Positions 13,174 to 16,270 of a DNA stretch of 16,270 bases are shown here, one piece after another. The translations under genes and the position numbers were made by a program. The notes beneath the pieces are model-generated. The model saw only the letters and a program-made list of their open reading frames with translations. It did no database searches and was not told where the DNA came from. The DNA comes from Deltaproteobacteria bacterium (GTDB taxonomy: Bacteria > Myxococcota > B64-G9), in the NCBI GenBank assembly GCA_003647095.1, contig QMME01000052.1, positions 1 to 16,270 on the forward strand, in the 5' to 3' direction. Position 1 is the stretch's first letter; each line of letters opens with the position of its first letter.

Positions 13174-16161
13174 TTACGGCGAGGAACAGGAGCCGTCTTC
13201 CAGGCAGCGGGCGTCGCTGATCTCGGTTCCGCCACTGGCGAAGAACCAGGCCACCTGGTTGACGATGAAGGAAAACATGTCGAAGGCAGGCTCGCTGGTC
13301 ACGGGGAAGACTCCGTGCATTCCCTGCGGCTGCAGGTAGGCGAAACGGATGCCGGAGACCCCGGTGGAGGTGGGTGTCACCAGTCGCAGGCGCTGGGCCG
13401 GCGTCGGTTCGGGAGCGGCGAAGCCGTCGCTGCCCTCGTCCAGGTCGTCGGGGTCGAATACCGCCCCCGTGCCGGGGAAACGATCCAGCCGCGCCAGCCC
13501 CTCGTACACCCAGTGGGTGATCAGCCAGTCGTTGGGGGTGAGGCCGTCCAGGCGCTCCTCGGCGTCCTCGGGCCGGTAGGGAATGATCCCGGCGGCACGA
13601 CCCAGGGTGGCCTGGGTGTTTACCGGTACGTCCTGGTCGCCGGCACAGGCAATCTCCAGGATGTTGGTGACCACCCGGCCCTCGGGGCGGATGTCCAGGG
13701 GGTCCAGGAAGTAATGGGGCGCCCAGGCGGCCGGGTCGGCAGGTTCCAGCACCATCTGGAACAGTCCCAGCATGCGCCGCAACTCGGGCGTGCAGCGGGC
13801 CAGGCCGTAACCCTCGGTGGGGAAACTCAGCTGTTCTCCGGCCAGGAAGGTGGGTTCGCCGCTGGTGTCCCGGGTGTCGTAGTAGAACACGTCCTGGCTC
13901 CAGCGCTCCAGCCGGGCGTAGGGAGTGTCCTGGTGCGGATGGAAGAAAGAGACGGTGAAGCCGTCACCGCGGTCGGCCTTGATGGAGGCGCGGAACAGTA
14001 GTCCCGGCCGCACCGTGACCTGTACCCGTTCTCCATTGCCCAGGTTGTCCACGCGGACCAGGTCGCCTTCCCGGACGCCGCTCACCGTGTCTATGGGCAG
14101 TTGCCGGTCGTCGGTGGCCAGGGGAACCACCAGGCTCACCGCCATGTCCGCGCCGGCGGGTTGGCCCACCAGCAACGGGCCCATGGTACGCAGCATGGAA
14201 GCCCGGCGTACCGCGCCCAGCATGGTGCGCACCCCCACGTCGGCCAGTCCGCCGCCGCCGGCGGTGGGGGCGGTGGCGCGAATGACCGGCTCCACCGGCC
14301 CCAGCAGCGCCGAGTGGATGCCGCCGCCCGACTGGCCCCAGGCGTAGTACTCGACCTGGGGGCCGCCGAAATCCACGACGCCGTCGGCGTTGAAATCCCC
14401 GGCCAGGTCGGGCCGGCCGTCGTCGTTGTTGTCGGCCGGCCAGGTGCGCCGGCCGTCGAAGGAGCGCAGCAGGCGCACTAGTTGCAGGTGATCGACCACC
14501 GTCTGGCGCACGGCATCACGCACGTGGAAGCCATAGGCGGTCCAGTAATCGGCGCCGGAATCGGGAATACCGTCGCCGGTGGAATCCCGGGAGCGACCCA
14601 GGAAGAGGACCTGGGCGAAGGGCTCGAAGCCCCAGCCCCGGGCGGCCGACTCGATTACGTCACGCAGCCCCTGGTCGAGCGGCATGCCGTGATCCCAGGC
14701 ATCGATGCCGATGCTGGCGAACCCGTGCCGGGCCATGAAACCGGCAAAGCCCAGGGCCTCGGCGCGCAGGGAACTGTAGCTGTGGCAGTAGACGACCACC
14801 GGGAACGGTGGCTGGTGAGCGGCGCTGGGCCGGGGTACGGCGGCCAGGAAGTACAGCCGCTGGCTGTCGTACTCGGCCTGGCCGCTGCGGGAATCCAGGG
14901 AGAAGTTCTCCCGGTGCAGGTTCAGCGGATCCAACCCGTCGGGGCTGGTGCGCATGAAGTCGGGACTGGTGAAGGAGCCGGAGACGAAGTAGTCCACGTA
15001 GTCGAAGCTTTTCAGTGCGGGATCGACCATTTCGAACATGTCGCCCAGGAGCGCCGGGCCGATGGAGGCCAGCACGTCGATCAAGCGTTCGGCGGGCAGG
15101 ATGGAGTAGGGGGGGTGGGAATCGGCGTGCTCGGGATTCTGCATCTGATCCGGTTCGGCCTCGGGGGGAAACTCCTCGGCCAGGCGCTTGAGGGGGCCGA
15201 TGCCGTACAGCCCCTCGCGGATGGTCACCAGGTCCGCGGTTATCGACTGGGTGGTGAAGGTCCAGGCGAAGGCCACCCGCCCGCGGTCGATGCCCCACTC
15301 GGGGTGCCGGGCCAGGACCTCGTCGAGTGGTTCCAGTGCCTGGTTCTGTCCCAGGTGGTTGACGTAGGGGAAGGGGGAACGTACCGGTTGGCCGTTGCGG
15401 CCCCGCAGGCGGTCGGTGAGAAGCACCGCGTAGGTGGTGTGCTCGGCCAGTGGTACCACCGGGCGCAGCAGCAAGGTGTTGGTCTCCGACTCGTAGAAGG
15501 TCATCAGGCCGTCTTCCGGCCGTGCTCCCGGCGGCCAGACGTTGGGGTGATCGAGCACCCCGTCGGAGTCGCTGTCCTCGCCCGGGTCGAGGATGCCGTT
15601 GCCGTTTACGTCCTCCTCGACGGTATCGAACAGGGCGTTGCCGGCTCCGGCCCGGGCGTCGGCTGTAAAGTAGACGTCTGTGCTTTTCAGGGTAAGGGGG
15701 AAATTTCCCCGGCCCAGGTCGAGCAGCACCGGTTCGGCGAAGCCGGGGGCGCGCGGGTCGATGGCGAACAGGTAGACGGCGTCGTCGCTGAAATCGAGGT
15801 TGTCACGGTGCCGGCGCAGCAAGTCGGCGATATCCAGCGGCGCGGAGAAGGACACCGAGATGGGCTGCAACACGCCGAAGCCGTCGAGTTGATCGATCTT
15901 GGCCCGTACCGTGCTCTCCAGCCAGGTTGGTGCCACCTGGCTGGCGTTGATGCGCCGGCCGGTGCGCGCCCGGGGATCGGCCCGGGTGGCGATGTCGTTG
16001 GGAAAGGGAATCTCGGGCAGGGGCTGGTGGTAGAGATCGAAGCGCACCTGCGGCCCCTCTCCCGGGGGAGTGACGGCCAGTCCCTCGGGTCCTCCCTGGC
16101 AGGCGGCCAGCAGCGACAGCATTCCCCCGGCGACGGCGATCAGCGTGTCTCGCGGTTTCAT
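13174..16161 (-). CDS. Lipoprotein alpha/beta hydrolase, bacterial virulence-factor-lipase-like
   Basis: Start 16161 gives 995 residues beginning MKPRDT and a lipobox LAAC with Cys21; Gln follows, so there is no retention Asp and outer-membrane or surface localisation is likely. The N-terminal part has IPFPNDIATR and VSFSAPLDIADL, recalling the N-terminal domain of Pla-1/cef and VolA-type lipases. The hydrolase core has His460 in YCHSYSSL, the IGIDAWDHG strand end, a nucleophile elbow GQSGG with Ser611, candidate acid Asp842 or Asp844 in GDQDVPV, and candidate His949 in MHGVFP near the C-terminus. Three Asp-rich loops (about 184-204, 526-534 and 577-597) look like dockerin or thrombospondin-type calcium sites, the last just before the nucleophile. 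Substrate is not readable; a lipid or ester is the family expectation. No Shine-Dalgarno site precedes 16161, and a near-consensus promoter ends 7 bases upstream. The frame stays open to 16263, but that N-terminus would bury the lipobox 55 residues in and is unlikely. Confidence 0.82.
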   Translation of the reverse strand: MKPRDTLIAVAGGMLSLLAACQGGPEGLAVTPPGEGPQVRFDLYHQPLPEIPFPNDIATRADPRARTGRRINASQVAPTWLESTVRAKIDQLDGFGVLQPISVSFSAPLDIADLLRRHRDNLDFSDDAVYLFAIDPRAPGFAEPVLLDLGRGNFPLTLKSTDVYFTADARAGAGNALFDTVEEDVNGNGILDPGEDSDSDGVLDHPNVWPPGARPEDGLMTFYESETNTLLLRPVVPLAEHTTYAVLLTDRLRGRNGQPVRSPFPYVNHLGQNQALEPLDEVLARHPEWGIDRGRVAFAWTFTTQSITADLVTIREGLYGIGPLKRLAEEFPPEAEPDQMQNPEHADSHPPYSILPAERLIDVLASIGPALLGDMFEMVDPALKSFDYVDYFVSGSFTSPDFMRTSPDGLDPLNLHRENFSLDSRSGQAEYDSQRLYFLAAVPRPSAAHQPPFPVVVYCHSYSSLRAEALGFAGFMARHGFASIGIDAWDHGMPLDQGLRDVIESAARGWGFEPFAQVLFLGRSRDSTGDGIPDSGADYWTAYGFHVRDAVRQTVVDHLQLVRLLRSFDGRRTWPADNNDDGRPDLAGDFNADGVVDFGGPQVEYYAWGQSGGGIHSALLGPVEPVIRATAPTAGGGGLADVGVRTMLGAVRRASMLRTMGPLLVGQPAGADMAVSLVVPLATDDRQLPIDTVSGVREGDLVRVDNLGNGERVQVTVRPGLLFRASIKADRGDGFTVSFFHPHQDTPYARLERWSQDVFYYDTRDTSGEPTFLAGEQLSFPTEGYGLARCTPELRRMLGLFQMVLEPADPAAWAPHYFLDPLDIRPEGRVVTNILEIACAGDQDVPVNTQATLGRAAGIIPYRPEDAEERLDGLTPNDWLITHWVYEGLARLDRFPGTGAVFDPDDLDEGSDGFAAPEPTPAQRLRLVTPTSTGVSGIRFAYLQPQGMHGVFPVTSEPAFDMFSFIVNQVAWFFASGGTEISDARCLEDGSCSSP

Positions 16162-16167
16162 GGCCCG

Positions 16168-16196
16168 ATTATAGGGCCGGCGGCCGGGGATCTCAA
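16168..16196 (-). promoter_or_regulatory. Near-consensus sigma70 promoter of the lipase-like gene, predicted leaderless
   Basis: On the minus strand TTGAGA (16196-16191) is followed after exactly 17 bases by TATAAT (16173-16168). Six bases then separate it from ATG 16161, so the usual start point, 6-8 bases past the -10, falls on or next to the A of the start codon. This matches the lack of a ribosome site and also argues for start 16161. Confidence 0.6.
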
Positions 16197-16270
16197 TGCC
16201 GGGCCGCCGCCCTCCAGGTTTGATCCGTCTTTTTGTTTCGATACGCAGGGTTACAAGATGCACAGGTCAT
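16174..16270. other. Right-edge upstream region
   Basis: Apart from the promoter this stretch is GC-rich near 16174-16215 (short CCGGC repeats) and more AT-rich toward the edge. It holds only a 25-codon unsupported minus-strand frame from ATG 16270. No divergent gene start is seen within the window. Confidence 0.35.

Noticed and set aside
12933..13235. 100-residue minus-strand frame filling the gap before the kinase
   Set aside because: It starts inside the lipase-like gene, has no ribosome site and shows no recognisable features.

Overview
The window is GC-rich, densely coded bacterial DNA with strong third-position GC bias, which also produces very long antisense shadow frames. The gene content points to a Gram-negative bacterium with an outer membrane: beta-barrel proteins, two Lol-type lipoproteins, and a C-terminal sorting signal of the GG-Cys/transmembrane/basic kind. 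A rubrerythrin plus flavodiiron pair indicates anaerobic or oxygen-sensitive physiology. A deltaproteobacterial lineage (Desulfobacterota, Desulfuromonadia or Myxococcota-like) fits best, but this is inference from gene style and not from a marker gene. No rRNA, tRNA, CRISPR array, insertion sequence or prophage gene was seen.

Layout. (1) Positions 177-7368, plus strand, form a tight three-gene cell-envelope cluster: an outer-membrane beta-barrel protein; a large protein combining a gluzincin-type zinc peptidase domain, a six-bladed TolB-like propeller and a C-terminal barrel; and a subtilisin-like S8 protease with a CTERM-like tail. (2) Positions 7295-8886, minus strand, hold a TPR lipoprotein followed after 2 bases by a small FmdB-type zinc-ribbon protein, whose 3' end overlaps the protease gene by 74 bases. 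(3) Positions 9011-10813, plus strand, are a rubrerythrin-flavodiiron operon for detoxifying peroxide and O2 (or NO), preceded by a divergent control region with a perfect 6+6 inverted repeat. (4) Positions 10815-12920, minus strand, encode a soluble PAS-PAS hybrid histidine kinase that ends one base from the flavodiiron stop codon. (5) Positions 13174-16161, minus strand, encode a 995-residue lipoprotein alpha/beta hydrolase of virulence-factor-lipase style with several Asp-rich calcium-binding-like loops. Its promoter is near consensus and lies so close to the start codon that the mRNA is predicted to be leaderless.

How the parts may work together. The first cluster looks like a surface or periplasmic proteolysis module, with two different protease chemistries and two barrels in one transcription unit. 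The rubrerythrin and flavodiiron genes are a classical protective pair using rubredoxin-type electron transfer. The hybrid kinase is an orphan here, with no separate response regulator. A link between it and the neighbouring oxygen-defence operon is possible but unproven. The strongest candidates for something new are the peptidase-propeller-barrel fusion and its protease neighbour, the leaderless promoter of the lipase-like lipoprotein, and the protease sorting signal whose tail runs on into the neighbouring gene.
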